Shown here: positions 27,272-35,871 of the stretch, piece by piece
Layout: each line of letters starts with the position of its first letter
How positions within the stretch are numbered: the first letter of the stretch is position 1
Assembly (NCBI GenBank): GCA_007693395.1
Contig: REDS01000119.1
Span: 40,104-104,103, forward strand
Length of the DNA: 64,000 nucleotides
Direction: 5' to 3'
Source of the DNA: Balneolaceae bacterium
GTDB lineage: Bacteria > Bacteroidota > Rhodothermia > Balneolales > Balneolaceae
Program-made: the position numbers and the translations under genes
The notes under the pieces: generated by a model
Told to the model about the DNA's origin: nothing
Database searches by the model: none
What the model saw: only the letters and a program-made list of their open reading frames with translations

Positions 27272-27664
27272 TTATTCATTTACAGGTTCCTTGATTCCAT
27301 GGGGCTTAGGCCTTCCATTTTCATCAAGGTGCACAAATACAATTTTATCAATTCTTATGATGGGTTTTCTTGTAAACTTTTGCCTTACTTCACACTTAAC
27401 AGTAATTGATGTAGTTCCAAAATTTACTGTTTCCATTCCTATCTCAATAATATCACCAAGTTTAGCGGAATGAACAAAATCAATTTCCGACATAAATTTT
27501 GTAGCAATATTACTTTTCCCTAACTGACAGATTACATAAATCGCGGCTTCTTCATCTATCCAGGCCAGTACAGAGCCACCGAACAATGTACCGTGAGCAT
27601 TGAGATCTTCCGGTTTAATTAATTTTCGGCTAAAGAAACGCATTCCTTGATGGATATCCGGCAT
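27272..27664 (-). CDS. Acyl-CoA thioesterase, YciA-like hot-dog protein
   Basis: 130 aa. LNAHGTLFGGSVLAWIDEEAAIYV is the cytosolic acyl-CoA thioesterase (YciA/BACH) signature with the Asp/Glu catalytic region. FVHSAKLGDIIEIGMETVNFGTTSITVKCEV is the second conserved block. It likely hydrolyses a range of acyl-CoAs to control the CoA pool. First gene of the minus-strand trio with HPt and galE. Confidence 0.9.
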   Translation of the reverse strand: MPDIHQGMRFFSRKLIKPEDLNAHGTLFGGSVLAWIDEEAAIYVICQLGKSNIATKFMSEIDFVHSAKLGDIIEIGMETVNFGTTSITVKCEVRQKFTRKPIIRIDKIVFVHLDENGRPKPHGIKEPVNE

Positions 27665-28050
27665 AATTTAATTTGGATTAAGCAAAAATTTACTGAACTA
27701 AAATAAGGGTAAACTCAATCAATAGAAACGAATAGATAGAACGGAAAAGGTTCAATTTTTATGAAGTAATTTAACACTGAATTAACACAGGGGTAAAGAA
27801 CTTAGCCTATCATTAGGTATTCCAAAGCGTACAAATTACAATCAAATAACGGCAAAATGGCTCTCTTGATCGGGAGCCATTTTATTTTCAGGTGCTTTTT
27901 CACACAACATTTCACTCTTTTTAAAGCCTGCATCTTCGGACAAAGATTTTTTCCTCTGATTTGAATGAAATCAAGAAAAATAGCAACAAAACCTTTACTT
28001 TAAGTTCTTTTTACGAGCTGCAATTTAACAGAATTTACACGGGTTAAGGT
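27665..28050. other. 386-bp intergenic region before the polysaccharide locus
   Basis: AT-rich, divergent region between the YciA-like gene (minus) and the WecA-like gene (plus). It contains one strong stem-loop (27854-27883). No tRNA, no convincing promoter hexamers and no coding frame longer than about 35 codons were seen. Room remains for promoters of both flanking genes and for a leader RNA in front of the 29-kb locus. Confidence 0.7.
27854..27883 (+). terminator. Stem-loop, terminator-like, in the polysaccharide-locus leader
   Basis: AAAATGGCTC (27854-27863) pairs perfectly with GAGCCATTTT (27874-27883). A T-G and a C-G pair extend the stem to 12 bp around a 6-nt loop. A-rich and T-rich flanks make it look like a bidirectional intrinsic terminator. 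No annotated gene ends nearby in either direction. It may end a small RNA or act as an attenuator for the locus that starts at 28051. Confidence 0.55.
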
Positions 28051-29088
28051 TTGACGGACATACTGTTGCTCATAATTGCTGTGGCGATTTTTGGAGTAAA
28101 TTATTTTTTTACTAAATGGTTTATCCGTTACGCAAAAGTAAAGCGCATAACGGATTATCCCACAGAAAGAAGTTCGCATGAGGTACCAACGCCACGAGGC
28201 GGGGGTGTTGGCTTCGTACTATTCACAATTCTGGGAACGGCTGTTTATGCTTTAATTTCCGGGTTATCTTTCCATGCAAACCTTCTAGTTTTTCTTGGAG
28301 CAGCACTTCTTGTTGCAGTTCTCGGGTGGTTTGATGATAAAAATGACCTCTCTAAAAGAGTTCGTTTTTCTGTTCAAATGCTTGCAGCCATTATCGTATT
28401 GTTAGCCATTGGTAACTTTTCATCTCTCTACCTTCCAGGTGGTGTAATCGTACAAATGGGTTTGATTGGTTTGGTGCCGGGATTGATCTGGATTACAGGC
28501 AACACAAACATTTTTAACTTTATGGATGGTGTTGACGGCATTGCTTCAGTACAGGCACTTACAGCATCAGCCGGATGGATTATTTTTGCCTTTTTTTGGG
28601 AAGCACCTTCCTTAATGGCATTGAACGTCATTCTGTTTTGCGGAGTGGCATCTTTCTTGATATTTAACTGGTCTCCTGCAAAAATATTTATGGGAGATGT
28701 TGGCAGTCTTTTTTTAGGCTTTATTTTCGGTTCCATGCCTTTCTTTGCAGTAGCAACTGTTAGCACACTTTCTGTAGGCATGGCTGTTTGGATTGGTGGT
28801 TTGTTATTATGGCCATTCCTGTTTGACGGTACATTCACAATTCTGAGGCGTTTATTGATGGGGGAGAATATTTTTCAGGCTCATCGATCGCATCTTTACC
28901 AAAAAATGAACATTGGTGGCTGGAAACATCACTCAATTTCTCTTATCTATCTTCTTTTTTCATTACTCAGCGTGGTAATTGCGCTGCTTTTTGTGTTTGG
29001 ATCTCATACTATTCAGTGGACATTGGTTGCACTATTACTGCTATTTTCTTTGATTTTTTCTGCCGTTGTTTTGATGCTTGAACGGTAG
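28051..29088 (+). CDS. WecA/MraY-like undecaprenyl-phosphate HexNAc-1-phosphate transferase
   Basis: 345 aa multi-pass membrane protein (about 10 helices) with GT4/MraY superfamily motifs: TPRGGGVGFV, the Mg-binding GWFDDKNDLS, NFMDGVDGIASVQ, KIFMGDVGSLFLGFIFG and the HRSHLYQK loop. WbpL/WecA-type enzymes start lipid-linked glycan assembly by moving a HexNAc-1-phosphate to undecaprenyl phosphate. Translation starts at a TTG (28051). First gene of the locus. Sugar specificity is inferred to be an amino sugar made by the neighbouring CapD-like enzymes, as in the WbpL/WbpM pairing. Confidence 0.9.
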   Translation: MTDILLLIIAVAIFGVNYFFTKWFIRYAKVKRITDYPTERSSHEVPTPRGGGVGFVLFTILGTAVYALISGLSFHANLLVFLGAALLVAVLGWFDDKNDLSKRVRFSVQMLAAIIVLLAIGNFSSLYLPGGVIVQMGLIGLVPGLIWITGNTNIFNFMDGVDGIASVQALTASAGWIIFAFFWEAPSLMALNVILFCGVASFLIFNWSPAKIFMGDVGSLFLGFIFGSMPFFAVATVSTLSVGMAVWIGGLLLWPFLFDGTFTILRRLLMGENIFQAHRSHLYQKMNIGGWKHHSISLIYLLFSLLSVVIALLFVFGSHTIQWTLVALLLLFSLIFSAVVLMLER

Positions 29089-29293
29089 TCTCAATAAAAC
29101 CAAATTTCTATATTCAATACGTCGGTAATAATTGCAACTTATCGAGTAATGGAACACAAATTTTGGTTTTCAGTTGTAAGGATTAAAAATTTGAATAGAG
29201 TACAAATTGTCAATCTATTTACTATATTCTATTGATCTATTGGAATAATTGATGGTTTGTGGTTTTTTTACTGCAACTGTTTAACTTGAACAG

Positions 29294-31189
29294 ATGAGTT
29301 TGCTAAAAAATTACCTTTCACGTGCGATATTTTTTATCACAGGCGACGCACTGGCCATATTTACTGCCTCATTATTTTCTTACCTGATTATCAGATCTGT
29401 TTCAGATGTAAGTCTTGCTTTCCCTACGCTCAGTGCGGTTTCCATCATAGTAGTATCTCTATTATTCCTTGGGCTGTTTAAAATGTATCAGGTGAGCTGG
29501 CGATTTACCAGTTTACGTGAGCTGATGATGATTGTGAATTCCCTTGCTCTTGCAGCAATTATTTATGTTGGGGTACTCTTAATAAGCGGTAATTTTTCAG
29601 GTTTTCATCTCTCTTTTTCTATTCTTGTTTTTCTTCAAAGTATACTCTACGTTGGAGGTTTTCGCATAAGTAAGCGAATGAGCCGGGAAGTAATTAAAAA
29701 ACCACAGCTTAAAAAACGGGCAATTATTTTTGGTGCAGGAAACGCCGGCGACCAGATAATGAGAGATATTACAAGGCACCGGCACTGGAACCTGAATATT
29801 ATTGCAATTTTTGATGATCTTGAGAAGTTGCACGGATTGTCTATGCATGGCGTGCCAATAAAGGGCGATCGCCGTAGAATGTTTCAGTTTTTACGATATA
29901 GTGATGTTGATGAGCTGATTATTGCTATTCCATCGCTGCCCAAGCCCGACCTTAAGGCTGTGATCGAACGGGTAAAGCAAATCTCACCCACATTAAAAGT
30001 AAAAGTACTTCCATCTTTTCACCTTCTTTCTGATGATCCTGTTGGAGTGAAAAATATCAGGGAAATAAGCATTGAAGATATTCTTGGGCGTGAACCTGCA
30101 AGGATTGACATTGACCTTATTCGTTCCAGTTTATCAGAGAAAACAGTACTCATCACAGGCGCAGGTGGTTCAATAGGCAGAGAAATTGTACGCCAGTGTG
30201 CTAAGCTCAGTCCTAATAGGATCATTGCATTAGATATTGATGAAACCGAAGTATTTTATATAATAAAAGAGTTCGAAAACTCCGAAACAGAAGTAGTTCC
30301 TTGCGTAGCAAATATTCTTGATAAAGAGCGTATGGACAAGCTATTTGAGGATACTAAACCCGATGTTATTTTCCATGCAGCCGCATATAAGCATGTGCCA
30401 ATGATGGAGAGTTTCCCGGATGAAGCTATAAAAGTAAATGTTGAAGGCACCAAGGTACTCGCTAAACTTGCCTGTTCGCATGAGGTTGATCGATTTGTAC
30501 TTGTATCTACAGATAAAGCCGTAAATCCTACCAATGTGATGGGTGCTACCAAGAGAATAGCTGAAGAGATTTGCCTTTCATACAATCAGCTTTGTATTAC
30601 AAAATTTATCTCTGTTCGGTTCGGTAACGTTTTAGGCTCTCGTGGATCTGTTGTACCTATCTTTATAGATCAAATTAGAAATGGTGGGCCGGTTACCATC
30701 ACACATAAAGAGGTTAAACGTTATTTTATGACAATTCCGGAATCTGTTTTGCTTGTTATGCAAGCTGCAGAGATGGGAGATGGGGGCGAGGTATTTGTTC
30801 TTGATATGGGTGAACCTGTAAAAATTCTTGATATGGCCGAGCAGCTTATACGACTTCACGGTTTGGAGCCTTATAAAGAAATTCCAATAGAGTTTACAGG
30901 TTTACGGCCGGGTGAGAAGATGTTTGAGGAGCTTCTGCAAGCTGAAGAAGGAGTTGAAAAAACTGAGCATGAACTTATTTACAAAGCAATTTGCAGAAAA
31001 ACTATTGATAACAAAGATCTCAACGTAGTTCTCAATAAGTTAACTCTCACCATCAAATCTAATAATCATGAAGCATTGAGGCCAATTATCAAGCAAATTG
31101 TACCTACTTACGAATTCAATACAAACGGGGTTCATCATACTGAAAAAGCTCAATCGAGTATTCGTGAGTTAGCAAATCAAGAGTTATAA
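29294..31189 (+). CDS. WbpM/CapD-like membrane NDP-HexNAc 4,6-dehydratase (copy 1)
   Basis: 631 aa. Four N-terminal transmembrane helices (about 10-125) precede a Rossmann domain (IFGAGNAGDQIMRD at about 146) and a catalytic SDR domain beginning LITGAGGSIGREIVRQ (about 282). The active-site segment STDKAVNPTNVMGATKR has Met where most SDRs have Tyr, the SMK triad described for WbpM-type large 4,6-dehydratases. These make UDP-4-keto-6-deoxy-HexNAc, precursor of bacillosamine, QuiNAc or FucNAc. The preceding 205-bp gap may hold its own promoter; nothing clear was seen there. Confidence 0.9.
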   Translation: MSLLKNYLSRAIFFITGDALAIFTASLFSYLIIRSVSDVSLAFPTLSAVSIIVVSLLFLGLFKMYQVSWRFTSLRELMMIVNSLALAAIIYVGVLLISGNFSGFHLSFSILVFLQSILYVGGFRISKRMSREVIKKPQLKKRAIIFGAGNAGDQIMRDITRHRHWNLNIIAIFDDLEKLHGLSMHGVPIKGDRRRMFQFLRYSDVDELIIAIPSLPKPDLKAVIERVKQISPTLKVKVLPSFHLLSDDPVGVKNIREISIEDILGREPARIDIDLIRSSLSEKTVLITGAGGSIGREIVRQCAKLSPNRIIALDIDETEVFYIIKEFENSETEVVPCVANILDKERMDKLFEDTKPDVIFHAAAYKHVPMMESFPDEAIKVNVEGTKVLAKLACSHEVDRFVLVSTDKAVNPTNVMGATKRIAEEICLSYNQLCITKFISVRFGNVLGSRGSVVPIFIDQIRNGGPVTITHKEVKRYFMTIPESVLLVMQAAEMGDGGEVFVLDMGEPVKILDMAEQLIRLHGLEPYKEIPIEFTGLRPGEKMFEELLQAEEGVEKTEHELIYKAICRKTIDNKDLNVVLNKLTLTIKSNNHEALRPIIKQIVPTYEFNTNGVHHTEKAQSSIRELANQEL

Positions 31190-31305
31190 ACAAGGGTATA
31201 AAATACGTAGCTCCTCTATTTTTGTCTTTTATACTTCTCCCAAAGAATGGGTTTCTATCGATCGTAATGAACCGTATATTATCGGGCTAAAAATCAAAAA
31301 GCTAT

Positions 31306-32634
31306 ATGAGTTTAGAAAAGTTACTAAAGCAGGTTTTAGACAAAGAGTATAAAGTTGGAATTATTGGGCTTGGCTATGTTGGCCTCCCATTAATGTGGAC
31401 TTTCCATGAAAAGCAGATGCCCGTTCTGGGATTTGATATTGATCAAAAAAAAGTAGACTGCATCAATGAAGGTGTACCCTACATAAAACATCTCGGAAAG
31501 GATAAGATGCAATTATTAGCAAATTCTGATATTTGCGATGCCACATCTGATTTCAACAGGCTACCGGAAGCAGATGCACTGTTGATGTGTGTACCAACCC
31601 CGCTTGATGGCCACCGTGAGCCGGATATGCGATTTGTTGAACAAACTACCGAAGTTATTTCACGGCATTTGCGAAAAGATCAGCTGGTTATACTTGAATC
31701 AACAACCTGGCCGGGCACTACAGAAGAACTAATCATCAACATTTTAGAGAAGAATAGTGGATTGAAAGCAGGTGAGGATTTCTATGTTGCATATAGCCCG
31801 GAGCGTGAAGATCCCGGGAACGAAAACTTCAACACGGCCAAAATTCCTAAAGTTGTTGGTGGACATGGGGAAGATGCATTAAAGCTTGCCTGCGCGCTAT
31901 ATGATACTGCAATCGTAAAAACGGTACCCGTAAGTAATACAAAAACTGCAGAGGCTGTAAAGCTTACAGAAAATATATTCAGGTCGGTAAATATCGCGCT
32001 GGTGAATGAACTTAAAGTTGTATTTAGCGAAATGGGTATTGATGTTCATGAAGTACTTGATGCAGCCGAAACAAAACCATTCGGATTCATGAAATTTACC
32101 CCAGGCCCAGGCCTCGGGGGGCACTGTATACCGATTGATCCCTTTTATTTAACATGGAAAGCCAGAGAGTACGAACAAAATACAAGGTTTATTGAGCTTG
32201 CCGGAGAAGTAAATACTGCGATGCCCAAATACGTGGTTCAACGAACCATCGAGGCTTTAAATTCTCATAAAAAGTCTGTAAATGGTAGTAGAATACTATT
32301 AATCGGGTTAGCTTATAAACCAAATGTGGATGACGACCGGGAATCGCCCACATATAAGTTGATGGACTATTACACTGAACTTGGTGCACAAATAGATTAT
32401 TTTGATCCTTATGTTCCTGTAATTAAAGAATCAAGAGAACATGCGCACTGGGCTGGTAAAGAGTCAATAGAGTGGTCGGGAAATAGTATCCGTGCTTATG
32501 ATGCAGTGGTTATTTCAACAGATCACTCTGATATTGACTACCAACAGCTTTCTGAATGGGCAGGCTTGATCATTGATACACGAAATGCAATGAAACATGT
32601 AAAGGATAAAAATGGACATGTTTGGAAAGCGTAA
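31306..32634 (+). CDS. wbpA: UDP-N-acetylglucosamine 6-dehydrogenase (WbpA-like)
   Basis: 442 aa nucleotide-sugar dehydrogenase. GIIGLGYVGLPLMW is the NAD loop, VPTPLDGHREPD and ESTTWPGTTEE are conserved, YSPEREDPGNENFNT is characteristic of the WbpA subgroup, and catalytic Cys lies in GPGLGGHCIPIDPFYLTWKA. It oxidises the C6 of UDP-GlcNAc to give UDP-GlcNAcA. The subgroup assignment rests on close motif agreement with Pseudomonas WbpA; UDP-glucose or UDP-ManNAc as substrate is less likely. The product makes the polymer acidic. Confidence 0.85.
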   Translation: MSLEKLLKQVLDKEYKVGIIGLGYVGLPLMWTFHEKQMPVLGFDIDQKKVDCINEGVPYIKHLGKDKMQLLANSDICDATSDFNRLPEADALLMCVPTPLDGHREPDMRFVEQTTEVISRHLRKDQLVILESTTWPGTTEELIINILEKNSGLKAGEDFYVAYSPEREDPGNENFNTAKIPKVVGGHGEDALKLACALYDTAIVKTVPVSNTKTAEAVKLTENIFRSVNIALVNELKVVFSEMGIDVHEVLDAAETKPFGFMKFTPGPGLGGHCIPIDPFYLTWKAREYEQNTRFIELAGEVNTAMPKYVVQRTIEALNSHKKSVNGSRILLIGLAYKPNVDDDRESPTYKLMDYYTELGAQIDYFDPYVPVIKESREHAHWAGKESIEWSGNSIRAYDAVVISTDHSDIDYQQLSEWAGLIIDTRNAMKHVKDKNGHVWKA

Positions 32635-32664
32635 GTCGCTGGACAAACAAATTATGTTGTTGAT

Positions 32665-33702
32665 ATGAAAATCTTAATTACAGGGGTTGCTGGTTTTATC
32701 GGGTTTCATTTAGTGAAACGTCTTCTTGATACAGATTATGAAATAACAGGGCTTGATAACCTGAATAGTTACTATGATGTAAACTTAAAATACGACAGAT
32801 TGAAGCAAACAGGTGTTTTCACCTGGGAAAAGAACAGGCTTGTTAGAAGTGAGCATTTTTCAAATTATCAGTTTATCGAAGCTGATCTTCAGGATCAGAC
32901 ATTATTAACGGACTTATTTCAGTCAGAAAAGTTTGATATTGTTGTAAATCTTGCTGCACAAGCAGGTGTACGCTATAGTCTTGAAAATCCCTACTCGTAT
33001 GTTGAGAGCAATATTACAGGTTTTTTGAATATACTCGAAGGCTGCCGACACAACAAAGTGAAGCATCTTATCTACGCATCCTCAAGCTCGGTTTATGGTG
33101 CAAATGAGGAGATGCCATTCAAAACATCAGATCGTGTTGATAATCCTGTAAGCCTCTATGCTGCAAGCAAGAAGTCGAACGAACTAATGGCTCATACGTA
33201 TTCCCATCTGTTTGGTATTCCTACTACAGGGTTAAGGTTTTTTACTGTTTACGGACCCTGGGGCAGGCCGGATATGGCGCTTTTTCTGTTCACCAAAGCT
33301 ATGATAGAGGGGAAGAAAATTGATGTTTTCAATTTTGGCGAAATGGCAAGGGACTTTACGTATGTAGATGATATTGTTGAGGGCATCTACAGGCTTCTGC
33401 CGTTGGCTCCCAAAAGTGAAGAAAATAAGATGCAGAACTCAAAGATACCTTATCAGCTGTTTAATATTGGCTATGGGAGTCCCGTTCGATTGATGGACTT
33501 TATTTCAGAAATTGAGAAAAATCTTGGTATTGAAGCTGACAAAAACTTTATGCCTATACAGCCAGGAGACGTGCCAAAAACATGGGCCGATGTAGATGAT
33601 CTCTTTACGTTAACTGATTTTAAACCACAGGTTCCAACAAAGCAAGGTGTAAAAAACTTTATTGAATGGTATTTGGATTACTACAGAATCAACCTGAAGT
33701 AA
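32665..33702 (+). CDS. NAD-dependent UDP-uronate 4-epimerase
   Basis: 345 aa extended SDR. TGVAGFIGFHLVKRLL, DNLNSYYDVNLKYDRL, AAQAGVRYSLENPYSYVESN, SSSSVYGANEEMPF, YAASKKSNELMAHTYSHL (Tyr-x3-Lys) and RFFTVYGPWGRPDMALF are the signatures of UDP-glucuronate 4-epimerases (CapI/GAE type). It directly follows the dehydrogenase, so it may epimerise UDP-GlcNAcA to UDP-GalNAcA (TviB/TviC-like logic) or UDP-GlcA to UDP-GalA. Which one is undetermined. Confidence 0.87.
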   Translation: MKILITGVAGFIGFHLVKRLLDTDYEITGLDNLNSYYDVNLKYDRLKQTGVFTWEKNRLVRSEHFSNYQFIEADLQDQTLLTDLFQSEKFDIVVNLAAQAGVRYSLENPYSYVESNITGFLNILEGCRHNKVKHLIYASSSSVYGANEEMPFKTSDRVDNPVSLYAASKKSNELMAHTYSHLFGIPTTGLRFFTVYGPWGRPDMALFLFTKAMIEGKKIDVFNFGEMARDFTYVDDIVEGIYRLLPLAPKSEENKMQNSKIPYQLFNIGYGSPVRLMDFISEIEKNLGIEADKNFMPIQPGDVPKTWADVDDLFTLTDFKPQVPTKQGVKNFIEWYLDYYRINLK

Positions 33703-33794
33703 GAGACTTCTTTATAAGCTTTTGCCTGTTTTTTATTTTGTATGAGTTAATAGCAGCACGTTAAATTAAAAATTACACTCTGCGTATTATTTCT

Positions 33795-33802
33795 TATCTT
33801 TG
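33795..33802 (+). promoter_or_regulatory. Possible Bacteroidota-type -7 box (TAnnTTTG)
   Basis: TATCTTTG matches the TAnnTTTG -7 consensus of Bacteroidota housekeeping promoters and lies about 45 bp before the next gene. No TTTG is found at the expected -33 distance, so this is only half a match. Confidence 0.25.
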
Positions 33803-33846
33803 CTTTGCTATAACAAGCGGTATCCCATACAAGCTGAGTAGCATAA

Positions 33847-35727
33847 TTGATTAGTGCCTTGGCAATGTTAAAAAGAGTTATTAATTACAGAGATATATGG
33901 AAGTTTTTTGTTGAGATTTCAACATGGACTTCAATTACTTTAATTGCATTTCTTCTCAGGTTAGACGGAGATTTATCCGGTTATGGAAGTGTAATTGCTG
34001 AAGCCACTCTATACCTGTTTTTTCTTAAATCACTCTCGATTTATTGGTTTGGAACATTTCATCAGTCTTGGAGAAATACAGGATTCAGAGACCTTTTCTC
34101 TCTTGTAAAATCCGTTTCATTAGTTTCAGCGATTTTTTTAATTACCGTTATTTTTACAAGGCAAAGTTACGGCATACCTCTTTCTATTCCAGTCATTGAA
34201 TTTTTCCTTTCACTTTTTGTACTTGCGGGCATTCGTGTAGGCACCAGATTTGTACTTGTTTACTGGAAACCCGGAAAAATCAAAGCAAAAGATCCGCAAC
34301 GTATACTCATTGCCGGAGCTGGAGAAAGTGGTAATATGGCTGTTCGTGAGATGCTGCGGCATCCTGAGGCCGGAATGCAACCCGTTGCTTTTTTAGATGA
34401 TGATAAGTCGAAACACGGGCAAAAGTTTCTTGGACTGCCCGTTGTAGGAAATATCAGCGATATGGAAGAAGCCGCTTCAAGGCTTAAGGTTGATGAGATA
34501 TTGATCGCAATGCCATCGGAATCGGGCAAGGTGATTCGCAGAGTTGTGAATTATGCCCGAAAAACAGGGGCTAAATATAGAATAATTCCAAGTATATATG
34601 ATCTGATCAGTGGCAAGGTAACCATCAATCAGATTCGAAAAGTTGATGTGGAAGATCTGCTTAGAAGAAAACCCGTTCAGCTTGATACTACTCAGATTGC
34701 ATCGTATTTAGAAGGAAAAACAATACTTGTTACAGGTGCGGGAGGTTCTATAGGTTCTGAAATAGTGAGACAGGCTGCAAGGTTCAATCCTTCAAAAGTT
34801 ATTCTTCTTGGAAGGGGTGAAAATAGTATTCACCAGCTTGTAAATGAAATAGAGTACCATTTCAAAGATCTTAACTACTTTGCTAGAATTGGCGATATAC
34901 GTGATTATGTAACTATAGAACGCATAATGGATGAATTTCAACCTGACGTTGTATTTCATGCAGCAGCACACAAACATGTACCACTGATGGAGGTGAATCC
35001 GGATCAGGCCGTTTTGAATAATGTTCAGGGAACCAGAAATCTTGTAAATCTATCGGTTACGTACGGTGTAAGCCACTTTGTAAACATCTCTACGGATAAA
35101 GCAGTAAACCCAACCTCGGTAATGGGGGTTACTAAGCGCATATCCGAACAGATTGTACAATGGGGTGCAACTCAGGCTAAAAGTAACGAAGTGTTTGTAT
35201 CTGTTCGATTTGGAAATGTACTTGGCAGCAGAGGAAGTGTTATTCCGAAATTCAAAGAGCAGATTAAACGAGGCGGGCCTGTTTCCATAACACACCCTGA
35301 TATGATTCGTTATTTTATGACAATTCCCGAAGCATCTCAGCTTGTTTTGCAAGCAGGAGCGCTTGATTTGAACGGATCTGTATATGTTCTTGACATGGGT
35401 GACCCGGTTAACATCGAAAAAATGGCGAGAGATTTGATCTCTCTTTCCGGTTTAGAGCCCGATAAGGACATACGCGTTGAATACACTGGAATGAGGCCAG
35501 GTGAAAAACTCTATGAAGAGTTGCTTACGGTAGAAGAAGGAACCGCAATTACTCAACACGAGAAAATATACATTGCGAAAAGCGTGGACTTTATTGAAGA
35601 CTTAACAGAACAGCTTGATCATCTTATTGAGGTTTCGAAGGCCGGCAGTGTAGATGAGATTAAACTTGCACTTAAACAGGTTGTGCCTACTTATCACTAT
35701 AAGCCAAAGGTTGCTATTAACTATTAA
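33847..35727 (+). CDS. WbpM/CapD-like membrane NDP-HexNAc 4,6-dehydratase (copy 2)
   Basis: 626 aa with the same layout as the copy at 29294: four membrane helices (about 20-140), a Rossmann domain (ILIAGAGESGNMAVREML) and a catalytic SDR domain from LVTGAGGSIGSEIVRQ. The active-site segment STDKAVNPTSVMGVTKR again shows Met in the Tyr position (SMK triad). The TTG at 33847 is used here; an in-frame ATG at 33865 is equally possible. Two homologues in one locus suggest two distinct 6-deoxy-HexNAc precursors or a recent acquisition. Confidence 0.9.
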   Translation: MISALAMLKRVINYRDIWKFFVEISTWTSITLIAFLLRLDGDLSGYGSVIAEATLYLFFLKSLSIYWFGTFHQSWRNTGFRDLFSLVKSVSLVSAIFLITVIFTRQSYGIPLSIPVIEFFLSLFVLAGIRVGTRFVLVYWKPGKIKAKDPQRILIAGAGESGNMAVREMLRHPEAGMQPVAFLDDDKSKHGQKFLGLPVVGNISDMEEAASRLKVDEILIAMPSESGKVIRRVVNYARKTGAKYRIIPSIYDLISGKVTINQIRKVDVEDLLRRKPVQLDTTQIASYLEGKTILVTGAGGSIGSEIVRQAARFNPSKVILLGRGENSIHQLVNEIEYHFKDLNYFARIGDIRDYVTIERIMDEFQPDVVFHAAAHKHVPLMEVNPDQAVLNNVQGTRNLVNLSVTYGVSHFVNISTDKAVNPTSVMGVTKRISEQIVQWGATQAKSNEVFVSVRFGNVLGSRGSVIPKFKEQIKRGGPVSITHPDMIRYFMTIPEASQLVLQAGALDLNGSVYVLDMGDPVNIEKMARDLISLSGLEPDKDIRVEYTGMRPGEKLYEELLTVEEGTAITQHEKIYIAKSVDFIEDLTEQLDHLIEVSKAGSVDEIKLALKQVVPTYHYKPKVAINY

Positions 35728-35812
35728 CCAACTCAATAATTTGCTGTTATATGGTTTTTCAATGAAAGTTCAATAGAAGTATACACTGGCTTCTCAAGAC
35801 AATATATTTTTT

Positions 35813-35840
35813 TTGAATAACATTTCTATATTCATACAAT
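35813..35840 (+). promoter_or_regulatory. Candidate promoter before the wzz-like gene
   Basis: TTGAAT (35813-35818) and TACAAT (35835-35840) are separated by 16 bp, 31 bp before the TTG start at 35872. The 144-bp gap before this gene allows an internal promoter. The match is moderate and untested. Confidence 0.35.
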
Positions 35841-35871
35841 ACATTAAAAATCTTACACTGAATTCATACTC

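Noticed and set aside
27857-27964. Small plus-strand frame MALLIGSHF... (about 35 codons) in the leader of the polysaccharide locus
   Set aside because: Its first codons are the hairpin itself, the rest is low-complexity Phe-rich sequence, and no ribosome site is present.
27665-28050. tRNA or riboswitch in the longest gap
   Set aside because: No cloverleaf, T-loop GTTCRANNC context or known aptamer core was found; only the single stem-loop.
31196-31234. GTATAAAA/TTTTATAC inverted repeat after the first CapD-like gene as a terminator
   Set aside because: All-AT stem with a 23-nt spacer and no following T-run, too weak to call.
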